Assembly: GCA_045534095.1 (NCBI GenBank)
Contig: JAZSJA010000032.1
Location: 1 to 13,788, forward strand
Length of the DNA: 13,788 nucleotides
Origin: UMGS1279 sp045534095
GTDB lineage: Bacteria > Bacillota > Clostridia > Oscillospirales > Acutalibacteraceae
Direction of reading: 5' to 3'
The notes beneath the pieces were generated by a model. It was not told where the DNA came from. It saw nothing but the letters and a program-made list of their open reading frames with translations, and did not search any database. Every line of letters starts with the position of its first letter. Within the stretch, counting starts at the first letter, position 1. A program made the translations under genes and the position numbers. This document shows, piece after piece, positions 13,536 to 13,788 of the stretch.

Positions 13536-13788
13536 TTAGGGTTGCATTGCAACACCGATAGAAGGAACCATTAAAACGCCTTCGTTACATACAAATGTAA
13601 GAGTAATGTCCTGAGGAGTGTCATACACAACGTCATAATATGGCCAAACGTGATTTGCAGAACTCTTTGTGGATTCATTATCTACAACTGTTTCACCATT
13701 TATAATAATGCTACCATTACCGTATTCGGTTTTACTTTGATAGAGGAAAAGTGTTAATGCGGTAACGTTTTTAAGTTCAAAGGTGACG
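13536..13788 (-). CDS. C-terminal part of an unidentified protein (5' end outside the window)
   Basis: An open minus-strand frame enters from the right edge and ends at TAA 13538-13536, giving about 83 residues that finish in GVLMVPSIGVAMQP. The fragment is rich in Thr, Val, Tyr and Asn with alternating hydrophobic residues (VTFELKNVTALTLFLYQS, GSIIINGETVV, DITLTFVCNEG), suggesting a beta-sandwich as in secreted or cell-surface carbohydrate-binding and adhesion-type domains. No family signature is recognised and the start is not visible, so location is a guess. The reading frame is supported by the good terminator just after the stop and by the absence of stops across 250 bases. Confidence 0.6.
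   Translation of the reverse strand, partial: VTFELKNVTALTLFLYQSKTEYGNGSIIINGETVVDNESTKSSANHVWPYYDVVYDTPQDITLTFVCNEGVLMVPSIGVAMQP

Noticed and set aside
1..13788. CRISPR array, rRNA genes or insertion sequences
   Set aside because: No regularly spaced repeats, rRNA-like stretches or transposase frames were seen on either strand.

Overview
The window is AT-rich and looks like a chromosomal segment of an uncultured Clostridia-type Firmicute (Oscillospiraceae/Ruminococcaceae-like). The signs are strong GGAGG ribosome binding sites, near-consensus vegetative promoters, a fused SecDF, a tgt-yajC-TIGR04086 gene run, an encoded CCA on the tRNA, and FkbM and XRE-membrane proteins typical of that class. 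The genus call is inference.

Layout from left to right. At 1-130 are two back-to-back terminators. secDF (131-2512, minus) and a class I/II, subgroup Ic-like aminotransferase (2648-3922, minus) follow, each with its own promoter. At 3923-4223 lie the aminotransferase promoter, a strong minus-strand terminator, a short tRNA-3'-end-like remnant and small AAAGCC repeats. A type II restriction-modification operon reads leftward: XRE regulator (7657-7884), a 735-residue protein with two complete cytosine-C5 methyltransferase modules (5463-7670), and a PD-(D/E)XK endonuclease (4224-5459). Start and stop codons overlap or nearly touch throughout. The gene-poor stretch 7885-8403 holds the operon promoter with candidate operators, a tiny divergent reading frame, the terminator, gene and perfect-consensus promoter of tRNA-Pro(UGG), and the promoter of the next gene. 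Two plus-strand genes follow: an XRE-type membrane regulator and an FkbM-type methyltransferase. A minus-strand housekeeping run comes next: TIGR04086-like membrane protein, yajC, tgt, and upstream of tgt an AEC transporter. The right edge carries the C-terminal end of an unidentified minus-strand protein.

How the parts work together. SecDF and YajC are ancillary subunits of the same Sec translocase, and Tgt modifies tRNA. Their genes are often neighbours in Clostridia, but here secDF is separated from yajC by about 8 kb of mainly accessory DNA. The restriction-modification operon forms a self-contained module between tRNA-Pro and a tRNA-end-like sequence.

The most striking observations are: (1) secDF switches codon usage abruptly in the middle, between codons 315 and 355, so either the gene is a recombinant or the contig is chimeric; (2) the ribosome binding site of the TIGR04086 gene forms the 3' arm of a 17-bp stem followed by seven U, a terminator and RBS in one element; (3) the dual methyltransferase has two nearly identical target-recognition regions; (4) a long inverted repeat brackets the tgt promoter and buries its RBS.
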